NCBI GenBank assembly: GCA_015057555.1 | Contig: SVEC01000011.1 | Location: 1 to 64,000, forward strand | Direction: 5' to 3' | DNA: 64,000 bases | Source: Lachnospiraceae bacterium | GTDB lineage: Bacteria > Bacillota > Clostridia > Lachnospirales > Lachnospiraceae | Program-made: the position numbers and the translations under genes | The notes under the pieces: model-generated | Seen by the model: only the letters and a program-made list of their open reading frames with translations | Database searches by the model: none | What the model was told of the DNA's origin: nothing | In this document: piece after piece, positions 1 to 9,339 of the stretch | How positions within the stretch are numbered: the first letter of the stretch is position 1 | Layout: every line of letters starts with the position of its first letter

Positions 1-125
1 TTACTTGAAATCCATATACCATCATCAAAACAGAAGGTTAAAATGCCTTTTTCATACGTTGTATTCGTTGCGTGACAATCATGCAAACTTATATGTTCAT
101 CATTTATTTCACAATGCTTATACAT
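1..125 (-). CDS. Partial CDS (runs off window start); N-terminus MYKHCEINDEHISLHDCHATNTTYEKGILTFCFDDGIWISS, paralog of 2508-2963
   Basis: ATG at 125 on minus strand, open to window edge; near-identical to N-terminus of the 2508-2963 protein. Confidence 0.75.
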   Translation of the reverse strand, partial: MYKHCEINDEHISLHDCHATNTTYEKGILTFCFDDGIWISS

Positions 126-246
126 AACTAACGCCTCCGATTCTGCAAGGAATCCATTCTACCAGTTCTCCTTTTCCCTGTATCTGTTTTCAAAATCCTA
201 TATAGCTTCTCCCATATTGTTTATGTAGCAACAATTCATGTACCAA

Positions 247-1281
247 TTACATATCAATCATTCGAAAGATTTCCTGTATATCAATATCCCTGACTTCTTT
301 TCCATCAAGCTTTACACTTAATGACTCTTCTTTCCATTCATAAAAATCCACGTCATCCATTTCTTCATATTCTGGGTCCACTATCTTATGTATGCTGATT
401 AATCTAGGATTGAATCCCAGAGGATTTGTCAAATCACCTACCATAACATCAGATGTTCCTGCCCAGTAGCACCCCTCGTATGCCACTAAATTTGTATGGA
501 TATCATAGTATATTCCGGTTATAATAAACGACTCTCCACAATAACTATCATAGATACTGTCACGTCCTTTTGGAATATAATGAAACACCTCCAACGTATC
601 AATATCAATATAACTGATACCATATAAGTCTATATGATGGGGATAATATCTATGACCATTCTTATGATGGACTAATTTTTTATATGGATTATGGTGTCCA
701 TCAATAGATATATAACTATATATAATCTCTCCATCTTTTTTTACGTAATTTCTTGACATAGAAATATGTCTTATACCCTCCACATGAAGATACGTTTTCT
801 GTAGAAGAGAAATTCCATCCTCAATCTCAATTTCACATTCTTCATTACAATACTGTTCATCTTCCAGGTATAAATGTGCGTTTACAAACTCATTATACCT
901 ATGGCTCCCATAAACATTGGTATAATCTACACCTCTATACTTCAGATAACTAATGTGACAATTCTTACAGATAAAATTCAGTTCCAGTTCTTCCTCACAA
1001 TTAACAATGATCATATGTACATGAAATCCATCTTCTTCACTATCTTCTACGACAATATTCTTCAGTATTCCTTCCTGATGTTTATCAATTCTTTCAACTG
1101 GTATAGGGGATTTAATGCCTCCAATTAATATATCAAAATGCTTATACTCACAATTTTCATCATTTAGATTACCATGCAAATTTATACCTACAAATTCATG
1201 TTCGTGTACCACGTAACAATTAATATAATCATATGTGGTGCCAGCCAAATTGTAGCTTTTAAATTTCTCTATATCATTCAT
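247..1281 (-). CDS. Hypothetical protein (344 aa)
   Basis: Long ORF, no recognised domain. Confidence 0.8.
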   Translation of the reverse strand: MNDIEKFKSYNLAGTTYDYINCYVVHEHEFVGINLHGNLNDENCEYKHFDILIGGIKSPIPVERIDKHQEGILKNIVVEDSEEDGFHVHMIIVNCEEELELNFICKNCHISYLKYRGVDYTNVYGSHRYNEFVNAHLYLEDEQYCNEECEIEIEDGISLLQKTYLHVEGIRHISMSRNYVKKDGEIIYSYISIDGHHNPYKKLVHHKNGHRYYPHHIDLYGISYIDIDTLEVFHYIPKGRDSIYDSYCGESFIITGIYYDIHTNLVAYEGCYWAGTSDVMVGDLTNPLGFNPRLISIHKIVDPEYEEMDDVDFYEWKEESLSVKLDGKEVRDIDIQEIFRMIDM

Positions 1282-1317
1282 TTTTTAACCTCTCCTCACA
1301 GATTCAAATCCCTCACC

Positions 1318-1779
1318 CTATTCATTTCTATAAGGATTCTCACCATAATCCAATTCATGAATGCTCTTGTTTCGGTAATATACATCTTCCCTAACTGTAA
1401 ACTTCATTTTATCCCAGAATCCATTTCCAAGCTCATTCTTCTTAAATGCTAACAATGCTACTTTGTGGATTCCCTCTTCCTCTAGTGCATACATTGCTCT
1501 ATCCACCAAGGAAGAAGCAATTCCATACCTTCTATAATCTGGCAACACTGCAAGGTGTTGTATAAATCCTCTTCTGCCATCGTGACCTGCCAATATGGCT
1601 CCGACTATTTTTCCCTCAGCCAATGCAACAAAGCTTGTTGTGGGATTACGCTTTATGTATTTTTCAACACCTTCTCTGCTATCATCTGTAGTATTAATAC
1701 CCATGCCTGGTGTATTTGTCCATAGCTCATAGACGCCATCATAGTCAAGTGCAGTCATAACCTTATATTCTATGTTCAT
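1318..1779 (-). CDS. GNAT family N-acetyltransferase
   Basis: Acetyl-CoA binding motif region IQHLAVLPDYRRYGIASSLVDRAM. Confidence 0.92.
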   Translation of the reverse strand: MNIEYKVMTALDYDGVYELWTNTPGMGINTTDDSREGVEKYIKRNPTTSFVALAEGKIVGAILAGHDGRRGFIQHLAVLPDYRRYGIASSLVDRAMYALEEEGIHKVALLAFKKNELGNGFWDKMKFTVREDVYYRNKSIHELDYGENPYRNE

Positions 1780-1981
1780 AGCATCCTTCCTCCTTGAAAA
1801 TCCCTAATAGCATTTTCTCATTACAAATCAAAAAAGCCCAGCTAAAACAAGCAATAATCCAATATTCTTCTAATTCTGGAAATATCTCTTCTTCCACAAT
1901 ATCAAATATTTCATATATTGATTTATCAGATATACCTGCATCTATAACTTCGGGTTCAAATTGCCTCTTTGTATTAGTCCA
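1763..1981 (-). pseudogene. Open-frame remnant without start codon, in frame after the stop of the 1982 CDS
   Basis: 72 sense codons (WTNTKRQFEPEVIDAGISDKSIYEIFDIVEEEIFPELEEYWIIACFSWAFLICNEKMLLGIFKEEGCYEHRI*) following the TAA at 1982-1984. Confidence 0.4.
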
Positions 1982-2449
1982 TTAGGATTGTGATTTCAAT
2001 CTTCCACAAGTATATGATATTAGCGAAGTAATTGGTACCGGTAAATATATCATACAAACAACATCAATCATGTTAAACGAGCTGATGAAAAAACCTATTA
2101 TCAGACCAACAATCCCAATACATAATGTTATTACCCGAACATTTGACATTGTCTTATTTTGAATACTATTCCTTGTAATTCTTCTAATAATAAGTGTCAC
2201 AATAAGTGATACAGCCAGAGCCCATAGCATACCTGAAAATACTTGAACTGTTTTTGCAAAAGAATTAACACCCGATGCAAACAGAGATACAACAGGAGTA
2301 AAATCCTCACCATCAATATTTAATCCTCCTTCTGTTCCCATAAGAAAATCACCTGATATCAGTATTCCATAAAGCAGAATTAAAACAAAAGTGCTGACTG
2401 CTATCAAGCCAAGCATATAAAACATCGTTGCTTTATCAATTTTTTTCAT
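1982..2449 (-). CDS. Hypothetical integral membrane protein
   Basis: 155 aa with about four hydrophobic segments. Confidence 0.75.
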   Translation of the reverse strand: MKKIDKATMFYMLGLIAVSTFVLILLYGILISGDFLMGTEGGLNIDGEDFTPVVSLFASGVNSFAKTVQVFSGMLWALAVSLIVTLIIRRITRNSIQNKTMSNVRVITLCIGIVGLIIGFFISSFNMIDVVCMIYLPVPITSLISYTCGRLKSQS

Positions 2450-2507
2450 AAAAAAGTTCCTCTATCCTTAAACTCGTTACCTTTCATACAAAATAATTCC
2501 TTCCGAA

Positions 2508-2963
2508 TTACCACACTCTATCCTCACACAAATTATTCCAGCAATACTCAACCTTCTCTATTCGTAATTTTATTTGACATTCTTTATGAAAAGGTTTTCT
2601 ATCCGACCAAAGCCAACAATCAATGACTCTCGAATTATATCCCTTATATTGATACAAAAATTCAAGTGTGTACTTTTTACTATTTATAGATTCAAGCAAT
2701 CTAAAAATTTGCACTTCCTTACGAATGATCCTTTTATATTTCTTCTCGAAGACATATATATCTACATCACATTCTTCCCCTGTTTCTAAATAAAACTTTA
2801 CACACGACTTGTCCGTACGTACTGTTTTATTTATGGTATCACTGGAAATCCATATGCCTTCATCAAAAAAGAATGTTAAAGCACCATTTTCATACGTCAC
2901 ATTAGTTGCGTGACAATCATGCAAACTTATGTGTTCATCATTTATTTCACAATGCTTATACAT
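2508..2963 (-). CDS. Hypothetical protein; start MYKHCEIN preferred over the longer ORF start
   Basis: GGGGGAG ribosome-binding site before the internal ATG at 2963; paralog of the window-edge CDS. Confidence 0.8.
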   Translation of the reverse strand: MYKHCEINDEHISLHDCHATNVTYENGALTFFFDEGIWISSDTINKTVRTDKSCVKFYLETGEECDVDIYVFEKKYKRIIRKEVQIFRLLESINSKKYTLEFLYQYKGYNSRVIDCWLWSDRKPFHKECQIKLRIEKVEYCWNNLCEDRVW

Positions 2964-3450
2964 AAAACTCCCCCGTAACTTCACCTTTTTGCAAAATATG
3001 TCCCTCTGCCTTTTTCAAAAATGCTTTCTTCATAGTATTTGGCGACAAATCTAATTCACAGTCCAATGTATAGAGTGTAAATCTGTACAAATGCTTCTTC
3101 CCTTTTGGTGGCTTTGGTCCTGCATATCTATGCAAACCATAGGCTATTCCCTGTTTTGCGCCCTCATATAAATTCACTCTTTTTCCTACTGGAATTCCAT
3201 TTCTTATTATATTTGTTGCCGGTATATTCCATATAACCCAATGTGTGAAACCTTTTATCGGATGGCTCAAATCTTCCAAGGTAATTGCTATGGTTTTTGC
3301 ACTTGGCGGAAGATTCTCGATAATAAATTCTGGAGATATATCGTTACCATATCCTGTATATTCAGGAAGAAATTTTCCTTGGGCATCAATTCCGGCACAC
3401 TTAAATTTCAATATATCAATTACCAATTCAACATCCTCCTCGTCTATCAT
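2956..3450 (-). CDS. YbhB/YbcL family (PEBP-like) protein
   Basis: Motifs DLSHPIKGFTHWVIWNIP and YAGPKPPKGKKHLYRFTLYTLD. Confidence 0.92.
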   Translation of the reverse strand: MIDEEDVELVIDILKFKCAGIDAQGKFLPEYTGYGNDISPEFIIENLPPSAKTIAITLEDLSHPIKGFTHWVIWNIPATNIIRNGIPVGKRVNLYEGAKQGIAYGLHRYAGPKPPKGKKHLYRFTLYTLDCELDLSPNTMKKAFLKKAEGHILQKGEVTGEFYV

Positions 3451-3467
3451 ACATCAGCCTATAAGCT

Positions 3468-3833
3468 TCATTCGCCATAAGGATGATAATGCTCCGCTTT
3501 TGATTGAAATTCTTTCAGTTCACATATCTTACGGTTTTCATCAAACTTCGCTATAGTCACTCCGTCAAAGCCATCTATATTACCCTCATAATCACACTTA
3601 AAATACCATTCAACAACCACAGTATTGTCTTGTTCTATGTACTGTTTTATATCCCATTGCAAAACAGTTCCTTTTTCATTCCAGTCCTTAAACCATTTTA
3701 CAATTTGATTTATACCTATATATTCCGGACCGTAGCACTCACTGTACACCACATCATTAGAAAATATGTCCGTTAATTTACTTCCATCTTTTCTTAGCCA
3801 ACAGTCGAAATACATTTTAATTATTTCTATCAT
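3468..3833 (-). CDS. SnoaL/NTF2-like fold protein
   Basis: MIEIIKMYFDCWLRKDGSKLTDIFSNDVVYSE...GINQIVKWFKDWN pattern. Confidence 0.75.
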   Translation of the reverse strand: MIEIIKMYFDCWLRKDGSKLTDIFSNDVVYSECYGPEYIGINQIVKWFKDWNEKGTVLQWDIKQYIEQDNTVVVEWYFKCDYEGNIDGFDGVTIAKFDENRKICELKEFQSKAEHYHPYGE

Positions 3834-3916
3834 ACGAAATCCCTTTCCTCGTATTTTATCCGAGCATCTATTACCATTGTATATATCTTTATATTTCCAA
3901 AAACCTAGCGTGTATA

Positions 3917-4201
3917 TTACATATCGCCTTCATTATACTCCCCGTACCACTTACAAAATCGCGCTTTATTAAATATAATCATCTTATACTCTTCGCCTTT
4001 TACCATATGAAATGTTGCAACTGGAAATATAATCCACTTCCATGTGATTTCTCTGATTTCATTCATTGGCAATACCAGATTTCTAAACTTTTTATCCACT
4101 GTCAGCTTATTCGTTCTGTAGGTAACTGATTGTGGTTCTAAATATAATCCGCCACCAAGTATTCCTTTATGGCATAAACTACACATAAATGCTTTTCTCA
4201 T
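3917..4201 (-). CDS. Hypothetical small protein with CxxC near the N-terminus
   Basis: 94 aa ORF. Confidence 0.6.
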   Translation of the reverse strand: MRKAFMCSLCHKGILGGGLYLEPQSVTYRTNKLTVDKKFRNLVLPMNEIREITWKWIIFPVATFHMVKGEEYKMIIFNKARFCKWYGEYNEGDM

Positions 4202-4278
4202 TGTTTTTTCTCCCTGTAGTGTTATACAAACTAATATAAAGCTCTGTCAGACTGAAAGTTTTCTCACACTTTACAACA

Positions 4279-4668
4279 CTATTTTTCAATTTCTTCCAAA
4301 CTGTAAATATATCTAAATTCAATCTTATCTGAAGAATCATTTGCTTGTCCTTCTAATTCTTCTTTTAACGAATTGTTTTCATCGATTATAAAATAAATAC
4401 ATTTACATCCATACTCTACTGCTGTAGGCATAAAATATTCTGCTACCCATTGAGTATCTTCAGGAATATTTTCAAACCCGCTTCTTGTATCCGCTACATA
4501 ATCACAGTTTTCATGTTCCCTAATAATATCTAATGCATATTCTAACGGTTTCCTGTAATCTTGATTACAACAAAACTTTTTCCATTTTACTAAAACCACA
4601 TTATACTTTTCTTCATAATCAACTTCACAATACTCTGATATATACATTTCAACCATCCTCTCTATCAT
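4279..4668 (-). CDS. Hypothetical protein (possible STAS-like fold)
   Basis: 129 aa ORF; fold guess only from pattern. Confidence 0.6.
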   Translation of the reverse strand: MIERMVEMYISEYCEVDYEEKYNVVLVKWKKFCCNQDYRKPLEYALDIIREHENCDYVADTRSGFENIPEDTQWVAEYFMPTAVEYGCKCIYFIIDENNSLKEELEGQANDSSDKIEFRYIYSLEEIEK

Positions 4669-4694
4669 AAAACCTCAAAGCTTCACATACTTTT

Positions 4695-4889
4695 CTACAA
4701 CAATTTCTCAACCTCTTTAACAGCAAGCTTCTGAACCAGCCCACAGTTTTTACAACAATAACAAACCACAGAACTTCTCTTAGGTTTTAGCTTATTTATC
4801 TCCCCTTCAGGATAGAAAAACATCCCATGCATACCTGCCATTTGTCCTTTTATTAATTCTCCACCACAATTTTCACATTTTATTTCCAT
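4695..4889 (-). CDS. Small zinc-ribbon protein
   Basis: CENCGGE...CYCCKNCG; start MEIKCENCGG preceded by GGAGGAG. Confidence 0.75.
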   Translation of the reverse strand: MEIKCENCGGELIKGQMAGMHGMFFYPEGEINKLKPKRSSVVCYCCKNCGLVQKLAVKEVEKLL

Positions 4890-4953
4890 TATAACTCCTC
4901 CATATCCTGTTTGTTTCTTAGCCAATTGATTATAATTCAGGCATATCAATTTA

Positions 4954-5466
4954 TCACATTATGATAAACGCAATTGTATTCAGAATCATTGCCACAAAAA
5001 ACAAACTGCCTGTAATATAATCTGTTTTAACTTTTCCCTCTTTTGCTTTACTGATAAATGTAGCACCGTTATATGCACAAAGCATACTAACCAATGGAGC
5101 TGGTGTGAGCTCCTTATATGAAGAAATTATTACTAATATAATAAAAACTATAGCCATCACTATAATTCCTTTACGCATAGCCTTTAAATTAAGCACTTCA
5201 TTATAGCTTGCAACCTTCTCTAATGTATCCTTCACTTCTTCATTCATATTCTCACTTTTCCTTCCACCATCAATAATTTCCCTAACATCTACATCATAGT
5301 ATTCTGCCAGTGCAACTAACATACTCAAATCCGGCATAGTACTTCCAGTCTCCCAGCGTGATACAGAACGATTAGAAATATTTAATTGCTCTGCCAGCTG
5401 CTCCTGTGTAATTCCTTTTTCTTTTCTTAATTCTTTTAGAAAAGAACCTATCTTCATTTGATCCAT
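4954..5466 (-). CDS. XRE-family HTH regulator with C-terminal membrane segments
   Basis: LRKEKGITQEQLAEQLNISNRSVSRWETGSTMPDLSMLVALAEYYDV; start MDQMKIG preceded by AAGGAGG. Confidence 0.92.
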   Translation of the reverse strand: MDQMKIGSFLKELRKEKGITQEQLAEQLNISNRSVSRWETGSTMPDLSMLVALAEYYDVDVREIIDGGRKSENMNEEVKDTLEKVASYNEVLNLKAMRKGIIVMAIVFIILVIISSYKELTPAPLVSMLCAYNGATFISKAKEGKVKTDYITGSLFFVAMILNTIAFIIM

Positions 5467-5573
5467 CTCGAATCCTCCTTTCACAGCCAGAATATACTAC
5501 GACCTTTCTTATTTACACGACACAAAGTGAGAAATGCCGCATTTATAAGGATTAGACAAGGGTGTCTAATTTC

Positions 5574-5674
5574 CAATAAAATATCTTCTCTACATAAGAC
5601 CTGTTATCATGTGTATATAATTCCCGTGTTTGCAAAAGCTTAACAGCATATATCATTAATTCTTCAGAAGTTAT
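5574..5674 (-). pseudogene. Fragment of a paralog of the 6725-7180 gene N-terminus
   Basis: ITSEELMIYAVKLLQTRELYTHDNRSYVEKIF aligns with MNAEEIMIEADKLLQKWELYSLNNRSYIEDIF; ATA at the start position and early stop. Confidence 0.65.
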
Positions 5675-5676
5675 AC

Positions 5677-6027
5677 TCACAACTTCTCATGTCCATAAAA
5701 CTCTTGTATCTTAAGACTTGTTCCACAATATGGGCATTGTGGTATATTCCATGGGTCAGAGCGACCTATAAATTTGTTACAATGCGGGCAACGAATTTTA
5801 TTAGCACCTACAATGCACCACACAAAAAATATAACAATTATAACTATAAGTACAACTGTTCCTATCTTCACAGCAATCTTTGAGTAGGTTAATGTATAAA
5901 GTGTAAGGGCACCTAAAAGCATCACTCCCACAAATACCCATAAACCAATATAATAAGTTTTTAATCTTTTATGAAATGCTTTGTTCTTATTATTTCGTTC
6001 TTTTACAACTTCGTAGCTTTCGTTCAT
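5677..6027 (-). CDS. Membrane protein with C-terminal zinc ribbon
   Basis: Two TM segments; IRCPHCNKFIG...PQCPYCG. Confidence 0.75.
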   Translation of the reverse strand: MNESYEVVKERNNKNKAFHKRLKTYYIGLWVFVGVMLLGALTLYTLTYSKIAVKIGTVVLIVIIVIFFVWCIVGANKIRCPHCNKFIGRSDPWNIPQCPYCGTSLKIQEFYGHEKL

Positions 6028-6077
6028 TATTATTTCTTCCCCCAATAACACTTAGTTAAAAAATTTCAAGACATAAA

Positions 6078-6692
6078 TCAACTCTTATGTTTTTCCTTCA
6101 ATAAAGGTTTTAACTTTTTATAGATTGCACTAGTTCTCTTGCTATCTTTAAAATACTTTGACATACCATTACATATTGCCTGTTTTGTTTTATATTGATT
6201 AAATATGTTTAAAACCACATCTGGCTCATCCTTATCTGATAGCAGATTCGTAATTTCTTCAAGAGATGCTATATCACTTTCTTCAACCTTACTTTTCTTC
6301 TTTGTTTCTTTTTTATCAGATGTCTTACCTTGTGATTCCTTTCCCTTAAATGTAATTCTTTCTACAGTAATATTTTGTTTAGACCAATATTCACATAAGC
6401 AATCGTAACCCTTATCATTTGAAACTATATAGTATTTTGCTTCCTTATCTTTTCCAATCAGATACCCAAGATGAGATGATAGTTGAAAGTCAAGGGCATT
6501 TTTTACACCTGTAGTAACCTTGCAAAAGCTAAACTTAATATTTCTTTGCACCATTCTATCCATAATATCAAGAGTGATATTCTTACATTGTTCAGAATAA
6601 AATAAAATTACTGCATCCTCAGCCTTTACTCCTGTTAAATCCTTTAATCCATCTGTTTTTACATTTTCATAATCCACCAAATAATACTTCAT
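6078..6692 (-). CDS. PIN/NYN-like domain protein
   Basis: MKYYLVDYENVK...NALDFQLSSHLGYLIG...YYIVSNDKGYDCLCEYW acidic pattern. Confidence 0.82.
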   Translation of the reverse strand: MKYYLVDYENVKTDGLKDLTGVKAEDAVILFYSEQCKNITLDIMDRMVQRNIKFSFCKVTTGVKNALDFQLSSHLGYLIGKDKEAKYYIVSNDKGYDCLCEYWSKQNITVERITFKGKESQGKTSDKKETKKKSKVEESDIASLEEITNLLSDKDEPDVVLNIFNQYKTKQAICNGMSKYFKDSKRTSAIYKKLKPLLKEKHKS

Positions 6693-6724
6693 ATACTTTT
6701 CCCTCCTTCAACAATTCAAACACC

Positions 6725-7180
6725 CTACAAACTGTTATACGGAAACTCCTTAAAATGCTTATCAAAATTCCATATAGTTATCCCCATCTTATTCCACTCA
6801 TTATAGGGTTCACCTATTACAGAAAACGCTTCATCAACGATTTGTTTTCTGTACTCTGTTGAATTTTCCACAAACCGTAGATGTCCTTTTTTATCAGTTT
6901 TAGAATTTGGAATAAACTTATTAGATATTCCCACAACTACATCACGTATAACAGCATATATTATTACCTGTTGATTCTCGGTTCTGTATTCATATATTTT
7001 TGCGCCTCGCTCCAACATATAAATTTTTGCCTGTTTTTGAAGCACATCTACATTAAGCATCATGTCATATCTATTCTTACCGTTAAATATGTCTTCGATA
7101 TAAGACCTGTTATTAAGAGAATACAATTCCCATTTTTGCAGTAGCTTATCAGCCTCTATCATTATTTCTTCTGCATTCAT
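6725..7180 (-). CDS. Hypothetical protein
   Basis: 151 aa ORF; N-terminal paralog fragment at 5574-5674. Confidence 0.75.
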   Translation of the reverse strand: MNAEEIMIEADKLLQKWELYSLNNRSYIEDIFNGKNRYDMMLNVDVLQKQAKIYMLERGAKIYEYRTENQQVIIYAVIRDVVVGISNKFIPNSKTDKKGHLRFVENSTEYRKQIVDEAFSVIGEPYNEWNKMGITIWNFDKHFKEFPYNSL

Positions 7181-7202
7181 ATAATCACCTTTATGTTTTC
7201 AC

Positions 7203-9293
7203 CTAATCCTCAAAAGCCCTATTAAGCTCCTCAGTTCCCTCAAGCACAAACCTACCATCTTTAATAATAGCAACTCTCGCTCCATCTGGATGCACACTGT
7301 AAATTGCACCAATTTCCTCATAAGGTATGGTTATGTCTGTATGACAGTTAAAGTAAGCCTTCTCCTGTTCCTTTTCATCCTGAGACTTTCTAAGCAATGA
7401 GCACTCATTTTCCTTAGCTATTATCTCCTTGCCATCAGGGTTATATAGCACTGCCTCCTCACTGTAGCTGTAGCAGGTATCACCCACTGCAAAATGTGGT
7501 CCCATCTTCTCCACTATAAGGATAGGAAGCTTGTAGACGATGTCACGCTTCTTGGCCATTACATAGGCTGTTGTGTTTGTTCCTATAGCGAATTCTCCTA
7601 TAGGCAGGGTTTCGTGGTTAAACATAAGATTTTCCTTGATAAACTTCTTGTTCTCCTCCTCAGAGTCGAAATTATCACAGGTGTAATCTGCTATCTTACC
7701 ATCCTTAAACATAATATTAAGATTTACATACTTAAGCTCGTTAAGGTAAACCTGGCTTACATTTAACACACCATTAGTACCGGTTAAAACAGGTGATGTA
7801 AATACCTCTCCTACAGGAATATTTACATCTGCTAAGCAATTCTCAAAGTTGGTTTCCTTCTCAGGATTTCCTAGTTTATGAAGCATAACCTTAATGTCTG
7901 TCTTATTTTCACCCTTGCCTAATACCTGCACGTACTCTGCCTTATCAAGCTCATCGATTATAGACTGCTGGATATTCTTGTACAGCTCATTATCTAAGGT
8001 GTTAACCTTTACTATCTCTGCAAATATTTCCTCAAAGTCCTCACCTATCTCTGGAATTGGGTATGCTATGATTGTGAAGCTATACTTATCCCTTGGGATG
8101 TATTTGTTGGTTATAGCTGCATTTCTGCCAGCGTAAGAAACACTCATCTCCTGCTGCTTCTTAGATAGCTTAATAACATTTTCCTTTATCTCTGGCTTAA
8201 ATGGTAGCTCGCCGAAGGTTTCTATAACCGCAGGACCTGCGTAAACTGCTGCCATATCCTTGTACTTCTCGTAGGTATCCTCTATAACGCTAAGCTTTCT
8301 CTCCACATAGGCCTTGTTGAAGAATAAAGCCTCGTCCATTCTATGATCGTATTCATACTGCTTGTTAGCAGGTGTTCCCATATATCCTGTTCTTACAGTA
8401 AGCTTTCTATTACAGCGTGATACCGCATATCTAAATATGATAGGCTTTAAGCCCTGCTCCTCAAAAAGCTTTATGGCTTCTCTAACCATTCTCTCCTGAC
8501 CGATAGAATATCTTATGTTGACCGATTTCTTAGGCTTCAAATCTATTCTCATAGTTTCAAAGCCCTTTACAAAGCCGTCAACATAGGTCTTTGCCATAGC
8601 CTTAATATCTTCTTCTGGAAGCTTATTTAAGAACTCTGCGGTCTTAAGCTCATTGTCCCCTATATACTCACCATACTTGTACAGGTATCTTACATCTGAC
8701 AAATCAGATTTCATAACTATATCTGTGGCAAATGTATATCCAGGGTCAATGGTTTCTCTAACCCTATCTGCCACTAGCACATCTGCATAGTCAAACATAT
8801 GATAACAAACGGCTTCCTTAATATACTTAGCCTGTGGAAGCATTTCCTCACAGCTAGAAAACATGCTATAAATCTCTAAAAACAACTCCACAGTTGCTGT
8901 AAATTCTAATTCTCTTTTCTCATATGCATAAGCTATCAGCGTTCTTATCTCAGCATATAAAAAGCTTAAAAGCCTTCCGTAATCCTTGCCAAATGCATCC
9001 ACTGCTACATCAGGATTTGCAAAGCTCTTTCCATAATTTTCAGGAAGTATTTCACTGTACAAATTATAATTAATTGTCTTCAAGTCTTCTATAGAGTAAT
9101 TATCGTAAATATAATCTTCATACGTCATTAGAATTTCATAACACATAGTTATAAAACGTGATATATCAATAAAATAACGCTTAAAGTCATCTGTGATTAC
9201 ATTACTTTTGCATTTTGACATTTCATCTTTTATTTCACCAACTCGATATACGCAGAGCAAAAGCCTCTCTCTAATTTCTTCCTGACTATTCAT
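7203..9293 (-). CDS. M29-type aminopeptidase with long N-terminal extension
   Basis: C-terminal GEFAIGTNTTAYVMAKK...MGPHFAVGDTCYSYSEE and GEVFTSPVLTGTNGVLNVSQVYLN typical of thermophilic metalloprotease (M29) family. Confidence 0.82.
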   Translation of the reverse strand: MNSQEEIRERLLLCVYRVGEIKDEMSKCKSNVITDDFKRYFIDISRFITMCYEILMTYEDYIYDNYSIEDLKTINYNLYSEILPENYGKSFANPDVAVDAFGKDYGRLLSFLYAEIRTLIAYAYEKRELEFTATVELFLEIYSMFSSCEEMLPQAKYIKEAVCYHMFDYADVLVADRVRETIDPGYTFATDIVMKSDLSDVRYLYKYGEYIGDNELKTAEFLNKLPEEDIKAMAKTYVDGFVKGFETMRIDLKPKKSVNIRYSIGQERMVREAIKLFEEQGLKPIIFRYAVSRCNRKLTVRTGYMGTPANKQYEYDHRMDEALFFNKAYVERKLSVIEDTYEKYKDMAAVYAGPAVIETFGELPFKPEIKENVIKLSKKQQEMSVSYAGRNAAITNKYIPRDKYSFTIIAYPIPEIGEDFEEIFAEIVKVNTLDNELYKNIQQSIIDELDKAEYVQVLGKGENKTDIKVMLHKLGNPEKETNFENCLADVNIPVGEVFTSPVLTGTNGVLNVSQVYLNELKYVNLNIMFKDGKIADYTCDNFDSEEENKKFIKENLMFNHETLPIGEFAIGTNTTAYVMAKKRDIVYKLPILIVEKMGPHFAVGDTCYSYSEEAVLYNPDGKEIIAKENECSLLRKSQDEKEQEKAYFNCHTDITIPYEEIGAIYSVHPDGARVAIIKDGRFVLEGTEELNRAFED

Positions 9294-9339
9294 GTAAGAC
9301 CTCCAAGTCTAATTAATATTTTCTTATTTATTCACATAA

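Noticed and set aside
1174-1452. Plus-strand ORFs in the 0.2-4 kb region (e.g. 874-1128, 1174-1452, 3241-3556)
   Set aside because: Hydrophobic antisense translations spanning supported minus-strand genes and their intergenic regions.
1-7200. Integron attC sites or prophage genes in the small-gene island
   Set aside because: No recurrent intergenic palindrome, integrase, or phage structural gene could be found by eye.
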